Below are positions 7,169 through 14,702 of a stretch of 34,780 nt of DNA, piece after piece. The notes beneath the pieces are model-generated. The model did no database searches. It saw nothing but the letters and a program-made list of their open reading frames with translations, and was not told the origin of the DNA. Where the stretch lies: positions 1-34,780 of IMG/VR virus record IMGVR_UViG_3300031812_000011. One strand, written 5' to 3'. The position numbers and the translations under genes were made by a program. Each line of letters starts with the position of its first letter. Positions within the stretch are counted from its first letter, which is position 1. This stretch comes from a virus.

Positions 7169-7173
7169 CGGCA

Positions 7174-8721
7174 GTGAATGCGACCGAGAAGGAGAAGTTG
7201 CGGCGACTGCAACAGGCGTTCGAGGCCGAGCGCTCGCGGTTCGAGTCGACGTGGGGCGAGATCGCGCGGCTCTGTCTGCCGTCGCAGGAGAATTGGTTCG
7301 GTGAGCCGCCCGCGGAAGGGCCAGACCCCAGGATCTACACGACGGTGGGGCTCGAGGGGCTGCGGCGGTGCGCTGCCGCGCTGGCCAGTGTGGTCGCGCC
7401 CGACGGGGAACGGTTCCACGACCTCGTGATCAACGGGGATCCCGAGGCCGAGCGTGAGGTTGCGGAGCGCGTGCTGCGCGCGCTCGAGGTGCTGCGGGAT
7501 CAGGGGGGGTTCCAGGCGGCGATCCAGAGCGCGCTGCAGAACGCGGTGGCGTTCGGGCACGGCTGTGTCGAGGTACGCGACGTGCCCGGCCGAGGCCTCG
7601 CCTACCGCGCGATCCCGTCGCAGGAGGTGTGGTTCAGCGAGAACGAGTTGGGCCGCGTCGATCGGGTGCACCGGCGGTACCGGCTGACCGGCTGGCAGGC
7701 GATCGAGGCGTTCGGGGACGACCTGCCGCCGCGCGTGCGCGAGCAGGCCGAGCGCAACCCCGGTGTCGAGCTCTCGTTCCTGCACTGCGTCTACCCGAGC
7801 GAACGTGGCTCGGGCTACGAGAGTGTGCACCTCCTCGCGGACAGCTACGAGGAAGTGCAGGAGGGCACCTATCGGACGCTGCCCTACGTGGTCGCGCGGT
7901 TCCAGGCGGTGCCGGGCACGGTCTACGGGCGCGGGCCGGCGTGGTACGCGTTGACCGCGCTCCGAGCTCTCAACGTCATGCGCCGCAACGCGCTCATCGC
8001 CGACAATCTGCGGGCACGCCCAGTGCTGGCGACGGCGGCAACGATCGTTCCGCCGCCGGCGCTGCGGCCGGGCGCAATCCACCGCGGATGGCTGTCCCCG
8101 GAGGGCAGGCCGCTGGTCGCACCGCTGGACCTCGGGGCGCGCGCGGACGTGTCGCAGCTCGAGGAGGCGCTGATCCTCGAGACCAACGCGGCGTTCATGA
8201 CGTCGTTGTTCCTGGATCAGGCGCTCGACGAGCCTGGCGACCGCACGGCCACCGAGGTGCGGGTGCGGGTGCGCGAGCGGGCGCTGCTACTCGGGCCGAT
8301 CGTGGCCCGGCTGCAGCGCGAGCTGCTCGCGCCGATCGTCCAGCGCGAGATCGACATCTTGGAGCACGAGGGCGGGCTGGCCGAAATCCTGCCCGAGGGG
8401 GTCGAGCGCATGGATCTGGAGTTCGTGGGGCCAGGCTGGAGGCTGCAGGGCCAGGTCCAGGCGCAGGGCATCGAGCGGACGATCGCGGTGCTGCAGCCTC
8501 TGATCGCAGCCGACCCGGGGCTGGCGCAGCTGGTGGACTGGCAGGCCGTGGCGCGGCTGGTGGCGCGGGCGAACGGGGTGCCGGCGGATGTCCTGCGCTC
8601 ACCTGCTGACGTGGCGACGATGCAGCAGCAGGCGGCGGCGCGGATCGCGCACCAGCTCGGCGCGGCGGTTGGCGCCGCGCAGGCGGCCGCGCCTGAGACG
8701 GTTGGAGCTACGCTGCAATGA
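7174..8721 (+). CDS. Portal (head-tail connector) protein
   Basis: This 515-residue protein matches the T7 gp8-like head-to-tail connector family in length and opening pattern: a charged N-terminal helix followed by FESTWGEIARLCLPSQENWF, then the VGLEGLRRCAAALASVVAP segment, and later a helix-rich region with RALNVMRRNALIADNLRARPVL. The portal is the dodecameric ring at one capsid vertex that takes DNA from the terminase and later docks the tail tubular proteins. The GTG at 7174 starts five bases after the upstream stop with no strong ribosome site. Its stop overlaps the next gene by ATGA (8718-8721). Its place between terL and scaffold confirms the assignment. Confidence 0.9.
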   Translation: MNATEKEKLRRLQQAFEAERSRFESTWGEIARLCLPSQENWFGEPPAEGPDPRIYTTVGLEGLRRCAAALASVVAPDGERFHDLVINGDPEAEREVAERVLRALEVLRDQGGFQAAIQSALQNAVAFGHGCVEVRDVPGRGLAYRAIPSQEVWFSENELGRVDRVHRRYRLTGWQAIEAFGDDLPPRVREQAERNPGVELSFLHCVYPSERGSGYESVHLLADSYEEVQEGTYRTLPYVVARFQAVPGTVYGRGPAWYALTALRALNVMRRNALIADNLRARPVLATAATIVPPPALRPGAIHRGWLSPEGRPLVAPLDLGARADVSQLEEALILETNAAFMTSLFLDQALDEPGDRTATEVRVRVRERALLLGPIVARLQRELLAPIVQREIDILEHEGGLAEILPEGVERMDLEFVGPGWRLQGQVQAQGIERTIAVLQPLIAADPGLAQLVDWQAVARLVARANGVPADVLRSPADVATMQQQAAARIAHQLGAAVGAAQAAAPETVGATLQ

Positions 8722-8954
8722 AGCCGGGCGAGGCATTCTTAGCTGTCTTCGGGCGGCCGGATCGGCGCACGCCAGCGCAGCAGGCAGCGATGGGCGCGCT
8801 CTGGCGGTTCGCGTGCGTCGACAGCACGACCGTCCCGGCGGAGGGCGTGATCGATCCGCTGCGGCTGGCTCTGCTCGAGGGGCGGCGGCAGGTGGTGTTG
8901 TGGATCGAGGCCGAGATGGCGGCCGAGATGGAGGGTACCAATGACGGAAGGTGA
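8718..8954 (+). CDS. Bbp19-like small phage protein
   Basis: This 78-residue protein has a single compact domain: AFLAVFGRPD, then an AALGALWRF-type helix, then DPLRLALLEGRRQVVLWIEAEM. This pattern (VFG-P near the start and LLEGRRxVVLWI near the end) recalls the Bbp19-like domain, named for Bordetella phage BPP-1, found between portal and scaffold genes in that phage type. The position here is the same. The function is not known; a role in head assembly is suggested by conserved order only. The ATG is in an ATGA overlap with the portal stop, and the gene end overlaps the scaffold gene by 14 bases, with GGAGGG inside it serving the scaffold start. Confidence 0.75.
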   Translation: MKPGEAFLAVFGRPDRRTPAQQAAMGALWRFACVDSTTVPAEGVIDPLRLALLEGRRQVVLWIEAEMAAEMEGTNDGR

Positions 8955-9729
8955 TGCGGTCCCGAGCTCGGGGCAGCCGCTGGGTGCTGCGGACGCGGCC
9001 CCCGATTGGGTGGCGCAGCTGGAGCCGCAGCTGGCCGAGGTGGTCAAGCACAACGGGTGGAAAAGCCCGGGAGATGTTGTGAAAAACTATGCGGCGCTCG
9101 TCAGCTACATGGGCGCCGACAAAGCGGGCCGGGGCGTGGTGCTGCCCAAGGCGGACGAGGACCTCCTGTCCTGGCCTGGCTGGGAGAAGCTCGGCACGCC
9201 GGCCAAGCCCGAGGACTACGGGATCGCGACGCGGCCTGGTGTGGATCCCGTGCTCGCCTCGTGGTTCGAGCGGACCGCGCATCAGTTGCGGCTGCCGAAA
9301 GTGGTCGCGGAACGGTTGGTTGCGGCGTGGGAGGGGCAGGCCAAGGAGCTCGCGCAGCAGGAGCAGTCCGCGGCGCTGATGAAGCGCGAGAAGGAGCGCG
9401 ACCAGGTCTTTGCCGAATGGGGCTTCCGCCGTCTCGAGCGCCAGGAGCTGGCGAGCCGCGGCGCGCACGTGGCCGGGCTCACGGACGAGCAGATCGCGGC
9501 GATGGAGTTGGCGATCGGCGTCAAGCCCGTCATGGAAATGTTGGTGCGGATCGGCGGGCTCGTGAGCGAGGCCAAGGGCGTGCCGCACAACGCGTTGAGC
9601 CCGCGGGTCGAATCCGTCCAGGCGTTGGAGGCGGATCCCGACTTCATGGCGCGTTACCGAAACGGTGACCCGGACGCCGTGAAGCGAATGAACGCGGCTA
9701 TGTTGGCGGAGGTGCGGGCCGGCCGCTGA
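8941..9729 (+). CDS. Scaffolding protein
   Basis: This 262-residue acidic, helix-rich protein lies immediately before the capsid gene. Features typical of podovirus scaffolds are a variable N-terminus, a WKSPGDVVKNYAALVSYMGADKAG-type segment (about residues 39-65) that these proteins share, KADEDLLSWPGWEKLGTPAKPEDY, and a long charged helical centre with an Ala/Glu/Gln/Lys-rich stretch (about 120-160). The C-terminal part (DPDFMARYRNGDPDAVKRMNAAM) is the usual helix-turn-helix end that contacts the capsid protein. Scaffold guides capsid assembly and leaves before DNA packaging. The ATG at 8941 follows GGAGGG (8931-8936). Confidence 0.88.
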   Translation: MTEGDAVPSSGQPLGAADAAPDWVAQLEPQLAEVVKHNGWKSPGDVVKNYAALVSYMGADKAGRGVVLPKADEDLLSWPGWEKLGTPAKPEDYGIATRPGVDPVLASWFERTAHQLRLPKVVAERLVAAWEGQAKELAQQEQSAALMKREKERDQVFAEWGFRRLERQELASRGAHVAGLTDEQIAAMELAIGVKPVMEMLVRIGGLVSEAKGVPHNALSPRVESVQALEADPDFMARYRNGDPDAVKRMNAAMLAEVRAGR

Positions 9730-9786
9730 CCGGCTCGCTTGAAATAGCGCGCGCGCTGCATTAGCAGATGTGTTGATTGGCCGTAG

Positions 9787-9817
9787 CCGCAGCGGGGAGC
9801 CGTCAGGTCCGCTGCGG
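9787..9817 (+). promoter_or_regulatory. Hairpin in the leader of the capsid gene
   Basis: CCGCAGCGG (9787-9795) and CCGCTGCGG (9809-9817) form a perfect 9-bp stem with a 13-nt loop. The hairpin is in the 154-base gap between scaffold and capsid, one of the longest gaps in the structural region. No T tract follows, so it is not a standard terminator. It could be an RNA processing or stabilising element that raises capsid expression. A weak -35-like TTGAAA (9739-9744) lies upstream but no convincing -10 follows. Confidence 0.5.
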
Positions 9818-9883
9818 ATGCGGTCTCGGGTCCGGCTCGCCGGGTAGCCCAGGGACGGTCAACACGCCAGCCTGGAGAGCCCG

Positions 9884-10768
9884 ATGCCCAACGAAATCTT
9901 CACCGTTTACCACCGACTCTACTCGAACGAGTTCAAACTCGCGCTGCAGCGCGAGGACTTCCTGCTCGCGGGATGGACCGAGCAGCGCACCGATTACACC
10001 GGGGCGGCCGTGCAGCCGCTCAAGACCGTGGGAAAAGTGTCCTTCTCGGCCCGCACCCGGCTCGGGAACACCCCGTGGGAGGAGCCGCAGTACTACGCGC
10101 GGTGGCTCGTGGGTCAGGCGCGCCACCTGCCCCTGATCTACGACATCACGGATGAGGCGCAGCTCGGGTTCTCGCCGCAGGGTGCGCTCATCAAAGCGGC
10201 GCGCGCGGCCCTCAACAGGCTCAAGGATGATACCATCCTCGCGGCCTGTTTTGCGAACGCCGTGACCGGTGGTGACGGGACCGGCAGCACGCCGTTCCCC
10301 GCCAACATGACCGTCGGCGTGGACGTCGGCGGCACGAACACGGGGCTCAATTACGAGAAGATCGTGACGGCGTTGGAGCTGCTCGGCCAGAGCGAGGTGA
10401 ACAAAAGTGAACCGATGGTCATGGTAGTCTCGAGCAAGCAGATGGGCCAGCTCATGCGCCAGTCCGAGGCGATCATGAACGAGTACTCGGTGGCGGCCCG
10501 CCGCGACCCGAGCGGGCGCATCGTCGGGCTGCTCGGGATCGACATCGTCGAGATCAACTACGACGGATTCCTCAGCGGTGGCGTCCGCGACGTGCCGCTG
10601 TTCGTCAAGTCGGGCATGCATCTCGGCATCTGGCCGGCCGCGACGGAGGTGCACATCGAGCGGCTGACCGAGAAAAATTTCGCAACCGGCATCTACCACG
10701 CGGTGATGCTCGGCGCGACCCGAACGGACGAGGGTAAGGTCGTCCGGATCCGTTGCGCGGAGGCCTGA
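9884..10768 (+). CDS. Major capsid protein
   Basis: This 294-residue protein has the length and sequence style of HK97-fold major capsid proteins from BPP-1-like podoviruses. It opens with MPNEIFTVYHRLYSNEFKLALQ, continues with ARTRLGNTPWEEPQY, and has the DEAQLGFSPQGALIKAARAALNRLKDD helix that corresponds to the long spine helix. The C-terminal half carries MVMVVSSKQMGQLMRQSE and LGIDIVEINYDGF, then ends with a strand-rich VRIRCAEA. It has its own leader with a hairpin, and GGAGAG precedes the ATG. It follows the scaffold gene and precedes tail tubular A, as in T7-like maps. No protease gene is seen, in agreement with scaffold-based assembly. Confidence 0.9.
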   Translation: MPNEIFTVYHRLYSNEFKLALQREDFLLAGWTEQRTDYTGAAVQPLKTVGKVSFSARTRLGNTPWEEPQYYARWLVGQARHLPLIYDITDEAQLGFSPQGALIKAARAALNRLKDDTILAACFANAVTGGDGTGSTPFPANMTVGVDVGGTNTGLNYEKIVTALELLGQSEVNKSEPMVMVVSSKQMGQLMRQSEAIMNEYSVAARRDPSGRIVGLLGIDIVEINYDGFLSGGVRDVPLFVKSGMHLGIWPAATEVHIERLTEKNFATGIYHAVMLGATRTDEGKVVRIRCAEA

Positions 10769-10769
10769 G

Positions 10770-11006
10770 ATGGCGACGTTCGCCACGGCTAGGATCAGGC
10801 AGGGGCGCCCACCGGCCGATATTGTCCTCAACCAGTCGACGGCGGGGACGACCACGCTGGACGCTCTGTTGGCCGGTAATCCCTCGGCGGTGGTGCTCGT
10901 CTACAGCAGGACGAGCGCCGCCAATTTCCGCTCGCTGCAGGCCACGGTCGAGAAGCTCCTGGCCGCGATCCGGCAGCGGGCGTGGTCGCCTCCGGCGGGG
11001 ACCTGA
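10770..11006 (+). CDS. Small protein between capsid and tail tubular A, unknown
   Basis: The 78-residue product starts one base after the capsid stop. It has a strand-like N-terminus (TFATARIRQGRPPADIVL), a short helix (STAGTTTLDALLA), a hydrophobic strand followed by a helix (SAVVLVYSRTSAANFRSLQATVEKLLAAI), and an unstructured end. I do not recognise it. Position suggests a head decoration, head-completion or minor tail protein. The strand-helix element resembles alpha/beta folds rather than a typical decoration protein, so the role is open. Confidence 0.65.
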   Translation: MATFATARIRQGRPPADIVLNQSTAGTTTLDALLAGNPSAVVLVYSRTSAANFRSLQATVEKLLAAIRQRAWSPPAGT

Positions 11007-11013
11007 TCGTCGC

Positions 11014-11598
11014 ATGACGCTCGGGGCTGTCGAGCTGGTCAACCAGGCCCTGGCCAAATTGGGCCAGGCGCAGCGATTGACGACGCTCGACAGCCCCGAC
11101 GCCGCGGCCGTACTCGCGTCCACCGTGCTGGACGGGGCGCGGAGGGACGAGATCCGGCGCATCGCCCCGCACTTCGCACGCGCGACCGCGACGCTGGCCG
11201 CGACGGTCGGCACGCAGAACGCGGCTGGTTGGTGGTACGCATTCCCTGCCGACCTGATCCGGCTCCTGCACGTCCAGCCGATCGGCGAGGCGAGTGCCTG
11301 GGCCGTCGAGGGCCGCGGCGTCAGGGTGCCGGGCGACGGGCATGGCGTCCTCATCTACTACCTGCGCGATGTGCCCGATCCCGCGCACTGGGATCCGAGC
11401 TTCGCCAACCTCATGGCGACGCGCCTGGCGTGGGAGCTGGCGCCGGCCCTGACACAATCGGATCAGACGCTGGCCAAACTCGCGCGGGAGCTCGAGGACG
11501 CGCGCCAGGCTGCGGCGCAAGCCGACGCGCACGAGGGCCTGCCGGTACCTGCAGTGATCCTGTCGGAGGTCGTGGCCGCCCGCTACATCGGGGTGTAG
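11014..11598 (+). CDS. Tail tubular protein A (gp11-like gatekeeper)
   Basis: This 194-residue protein is close to T7 gp11 (about 196). The opening LGAVELVNQALAKLGQAQRLTTLDSPDAAAVLASTVLDGARRDEIRR is the recognisable family start, with a helical bundle that sits on the portal. It is followed by WWYAFPADLIRLLHV (the 'YxxPxDxLR' region), strands around VRVPGDGHGVLIYYLRDV, and a closing region FANLMATRLAWELAPALTQSDQTLAKLARELEDARQAA. The protein forms the first tail ring and holds DNA after packaging. The ATG at 11014 is chosen because the family start begins there; the longer open frame runs back into the preceding gene. Confidence 0.9.
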   Translation: MTLGAVELVNQALAKLGQAQRLTTLDSPDAAAVLASTVLDGARRDEIRRIAPHFARATATLAATVGTQNAAGWWYAFPADLIRLLHVQPIGEASAWAVEGRGVRVPGDGHGVLIYYLRDVPDPAHWDPSFANLMATRLAWELAPALTQSDQTLAKLARELEDARQAAAQADAHEGLPVPAVILSEVVAARYIGV

Positions 11599-11601
11599 GT
11601 C

Positions 11602-13809
11602 ATGCGCCCGGAGCTGCCCCAGACCTCGTTCGCGCGGGGCGAGGTATCGCCGCACCTGTTCGGCCGGCACGACCTCGCGCCGCTGCAGGACGGGGTCGCC
11701 TACGCCCTCAACGTGCTGCCCCTGATCGAAGGGCCGATCACCAAGCGGCCGGGGACGCGGTTCCTCGGCGAGCCTCACCCGACGACGGCCGTGCTGGTGC
11801 CGTTCGTAGTGTCGCGCGCGGAATCCTACTATCTGGCGCTGGGCGACGCACGCATCGACGTGTGGTCGCACCATGGGCAGCTCGCGGCGCTGTCGCTGAC
11901 CGGGGGCCCGCTCTGGCCGCAGTCGGCCCTGCGTGATGCGGATGGTCGGGTCCTGGTGCGATGGACCAGGCTGGCTGACACAATGTGGCTCACGTGCCGC
12001 GGCCAGCCGCCTCTCCGGGTCCAGCGGCAGGCCGACGGGACGTTCGCGGTGGCGCGGGTCGAGCCCCAGGACGGCCCGTGGGACGATGAGAACCTCGACC
12101 CGTCCAAGAAGATGTGGGCTTCGGCGAGCACGGGCACGGTCACGTTGAAGGCCGTCGGGCACGCGCCGTTCACGGCCGGGCACGTCGGGATGCTCGTGCG
12201 GCTGTGGCTCAACCCGCTGGGACCCGAGATCCGGCCGTGGGAGCCGCAGCGCAACTTGAACGCGGGCGACGTGCGGATCAGCGACGGCAACTGGTACCGC
12301 GCGCTCGACGGCGGGACCACGGGCACCGTCCGCCCGGTGCACACCGAGGGGCGGGCCTGGGACCACGCCAAGGCCGCCGGTATCGAGTGGGAGTACCTGC
12401 ACTCGGGCTACGGGATCCTGCAGATCACGACCGTCACCAATCCGACGACCGCGCAGTGCACGGTGCTGCGGCCCGTGCCGGACCAGGCGGTCGGCGCGAG
12501 CAACGCGAGCTACCGCTGGCAGTTCCAGGCGTGGGGCGCGGCGCCAGGCTGGCCGGAAGGCGTCGCGCTGGCGTTCGGGCGGCTCGCCTTCCTGCGCGGC
12601 CGCCACGTGTGGTTCTCGAGAGCCAATGGTTTCAACAGCTTCGCAGACCGGACGGCGGCGCGAGTACTTGCAGACGACGGGCTCAGCCTCGTGGTGACAG
12701 CCGACGGGCTCAACACGCCACTGTGGGCAGTCGAGATGGCCGAGGGGCTCTTGGTCGGCTACGACGGCGGCGAGGTATTGATCCGGCGGCAGAGCGACTC
12801 CCGGGTCTTCGGCGCGACGGATGATGGCAAGCGAAACGTCGAGGTGGTGGTGCTGTCAGCCGCGGCGGGCGCGCGCGTGCGGCCGGTTCGGGCGTACAAT
12901 CGACTGATCACCGCGGACGACAGGACAATTAAAGAAGTGCGGGCCGAGAGCGACGAGGGCGACCGGGCCGAGCTCGACCTCCTCACCTACGCCGGGCACC
13001 TGCTGACCGGCCGGCGTGTGCTGCAGCTCGAGCACCTGCGTGCGCCGCACCGTGTCCTCGTAGCCCTCCTGGATGACGGGTCGCTGCTGACCTGCACCTA
13101 CGAGCCGCAGCAAGAGGTGGTCGGGTGGGCGCGCTTCCAGGCAGCCGACGGCGGCGTGATCCGCGCGATCGTCGCGATCCCGCGGCCGGACCACGGCGAC
13201 GCGCTGCATCTACTGGTCGAGCGGCCCGGGCTGCGGTCGCTCGAGCGGTGGGAGCTGCCGTGGACGCCGGGGCAGCCTCAGACCGAGGCGCGGCACCTCG
13301 ACTGCCACCTCGACTACGAGGGGCCGCCCACGTCGACGATCGCGGGTCTCGACTACCTGGTCGGCCGCCGCGTGATGGTGCTGGCGGACGGGGCCGAGTA
13401 CGGGCCGGTCCAGCTCACGAGCGGCACGCTCACGCTGCCCTACGCGGTGCGGCACGCACGGGTCGGGCTGGCCTATGACGCGGTGGTGGACCTCCTGCCG
13501 GCAGTGGACGCGCAAAGTCTCGCGCTGGGCCTGATCGGCCCGCAGCGCGCGGACGGCGAAGTCGTGCTGTGGATCCTCGACACTGGGCGGCTGGCGGTGG
13601 GCGACCCGGACGGGGACGGCCCGGTCGAGCTGCCGCGCTACCGGGCCGACGAGCCGACGGACACGGCGCCAGCGCTGCGGCAGGGTTTCGTGGCCGCGCG
13701 GGTCGCGGCGCGCTGGGACCGGCTGGTGCGGCTGCGCATCGCCATGCCGGGTATCGAGCCCGCGACGATCCTCGGCGTCTATCGGAGGGGGCGGCAGGGT
13801 GCGCGTTGA
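11602..13809 (+). CDS. Tail tubular protein B (gp12-like nozzle)
   Basis: This 735-residue, strand-rich protein (T7 gp12 is about 794) starts with LPQTSFARGEVSPHLFGRHDLAPLQDGVAYALNVLPLIEGPITKRPGTRF. The opening is diagnostic: the FARGEVSP... and RPGTRF segments occur at the N-terminus of podovirus nozzle proteins. Internal repeats of GIEWEYLHSGYGILQIT and WPEGVALAFGRLAFLRGRHVWFSRANGFNSF are also typical. It forms the distal tube of the short tail and binds fibres. It lies directly after tail tubular A with a 3-base gap, and its end overlaps the next gene by 11 bases. No defect is visible. Confidence 0.9.
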   Translation: MRPELPQTSFARGEVSPHLFGRHDLAPLQDGVAYALNVLPLIEGPITKRPGTRFLGEPHPTTAVLVPFVVSRAESYYLALGDARIDVWSHHGQLAALSLTGGPLWPQSALRDADGRVLVRWTRLADTMWLTCRGQPPLRVQRQADGTFAVARVEPQDGPWDDENLDPSKKMWASASTGTVTLKAVGHAPFTAGHVGMLVRLWLNPLGPEIRPWEPQRNLNAGDVRISDGNWYRALDGGTTGTVRPVHTEGRAWDHAKAAGIEWEYLHSGYGILQITTVTNPTTAQCTVLRPVPDQAVGASNASYRWQFQAWGAAPGWPEGVALAFGRLAFLRGRHVWFSRANGFNSFADRTAARVLADDGLSLVVTADGLNTPLWAVEMAEGLLVGYDGGEVLIRRQSDSRVFGATDDGKRNVEVVVLSAAAGARVRPVRAYNRLITADDRTIKEVRAESDEGDRAELDLLTYAGHLLTGRRVLQLEHLRAPHRVLVALLDDGSLLTCTYEPQQEVVGWARFQAADGGVIRAIVAIPRPDHGDALHLLVERPGLRSLERWELPWTPGQPQTEARHLDCHLDYEGPPTSTIAGLDYLVGRRVMVLADGAEYGPVQLTSGTLTLPYAVRHARVGLAYDAVVDLLPAVDAQSLALGLIGPQRADGEVVLWILDTGRLAVGDPDGDGPVELPRYRADEPTDTAPALRQGFVAARVAARWDRLVRLRIAMPGIEPATILGVYRRGRQGAR

Positions 13810-14221
13810 GCTGCTTACCGCCGATCACGTCCGAGCGATCCGGCCCGACCGGCTGCAGCGCGACGTGGCCCCGGTGCTGGGCGAGGTGGCCGACTGGCTG
13901 CCCGAGGTCGGGGCCGGCTACGCGCTGCTGACCAATGATGGCGCGGTGGTGGCGATCGGCGGTGTGGTCTGGGGTGTCGCGGAGGCCCCGGTGGCGTGGC
14001 TGATCTGCGCCGAGGGGGCGGCGGCGTACCGGCGCGCGATCGTGGCCGCCGCGCGCGTCATCCTCGAGCTGTGGAGGCCGAGGGCGGCGATCGACCCGGC
14101 GCGGCCAGTGGCGCAGCGGTTCGCACGTGCGCTAGGAATGCGGCCGACCGGCCGGTTGTGGACCGCGTGGCCGGCGCCGGCGAGCGGCTGGCAGGAGTGG
14201 GCGGTGGACGATGGGCATTGA
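13799..14221 (+). CDS. gp13-like internal protein with GNAT-like fold
   Basis: The 140-residue product has a layout reminiscent of GNAT N-acetyltransferases: a helix start (LTADHVRAIRPDRLQRD), strands AGYALLTNDGAVVAIGGVVWG and VAWLICAEG, a helix AAYRRAIVAAARVILELW, and a final strand pair with RFARALGMRPTGRLWTAW. The last motif resembles the 'ALGF' end of acetyltransferases. The R/Q-x-x-G-x-G/A acetyl-CoA loop is not evident, so activity is doubtful. T7 gp13 (about 138 residues) lies at the same place and is needed for virion assembly, and many podoviruses have a GNAT-like protein here. The GTG at 13799 lies inside the end of the nozzle gene. Confidence 0.7.
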   Translation: MRVELLTADHVRAIRPDRLQRDVAPVLGEVADWLPEVGAGYALLTNDGAVVAIGGVVWGVAEAPVAWLICAEGAAAYRRAIVAAARVILELWRPRAAIDPARPVAQRFARALGMRPTGRLWTAWPAPASGWQEWAVDDGH

Positions 14222-14702
14222 CCCGGCGACACTGATGCTGCTCGCGGGCGGCGCGCAGGCGTTGGGCAGGCTCGCCGGGGCCGGCCTCGGTGCACTGAGC
14301 GGCGCGGCGGCGGCGCAGGCCGGCCGGCAGGCCGAGATCGCGGCGCGGCGGCAGGCCCGGGCCGAGCTCGAGAGTGCGGTTCTGCAGCAGCAGGACCTGC
14401 GCGAGCAGGCCCAGGAGAGCCTGGCTGCGACGCGGGCCGGCGTCGCGGAGAGCGGCCTCGCGCTCTCGGGATCCGTGCTCGACCAGTACCGTCAGGCGGT
14501 GCGGCGCGCCGCGGAAGACGAAGCGCGGCTGCGGACCGAGGCAGCGCGGCGCGCGCAAGCGATCGCGTACGGCGGGGCCGTGCAGCGCGCCCAGGCGCGC
14601 GGCCAGCAGTGGGCAGGCCGGGCGGGGTTGCCGCTCGGGCTGCTGAGCGCCGGAAGCAGCCTCGCGGCCGGGTACGGCCACTACCTGAGGCTGCGCTCGT
14701 GA
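14211..14702 (+). CDS. Internal virion protein B (gp14-like)
   Basis: This 163-residue protein has the features of T7 gp14-type ejection proteins: an Ala/Gly/Leu-rich amphipathic N-terminal segment (TLMLLAGGAQALGRLAGAGLGALSGAAAAQAG), a long helix rich in Glu, Gln and Arg (RQARAELESAVLQQQDLREQAQESLAATR), the VAESGLALSGSVLDQYRQAV region typical of the family, and a hydrophobic end (GLLSAGSSLAAGYG). gp14 is released from the capsid and forms a pore in the outer membrane. The gene overlaps both neighbours (11 bases at 14211, GTGA at 14699), which agrees with strict co-expression of the internal core proteins. Confidence 0.82.
   Translation: MGIDPATLMLLAGGAQALGRLAGAGLGALSGAAAAQAGRQAEIAARRQARAELESAVLQQQDLREQAQESLAATRAGVAESGLALSGSVLDQYRQAVRRAAEDEARLRTEAARRAQAIAYGGAVQRAQARGQQWAGRAGLPLGLLSAGSSLAAGYGHYLRLRS

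Noticed and set aside
9739-9768. Promoter before the capsid gene
   Set aside because: TTGAAA is a fair -35, but no acceptable -10 follows at the right distance.
10828-12606. 592-codon leftward open frame across tail tubular genes
   Set aside because: Antisense shadow of well-supported tail tubular A and B genes; low-complexity Arg/Pro/Ala product.
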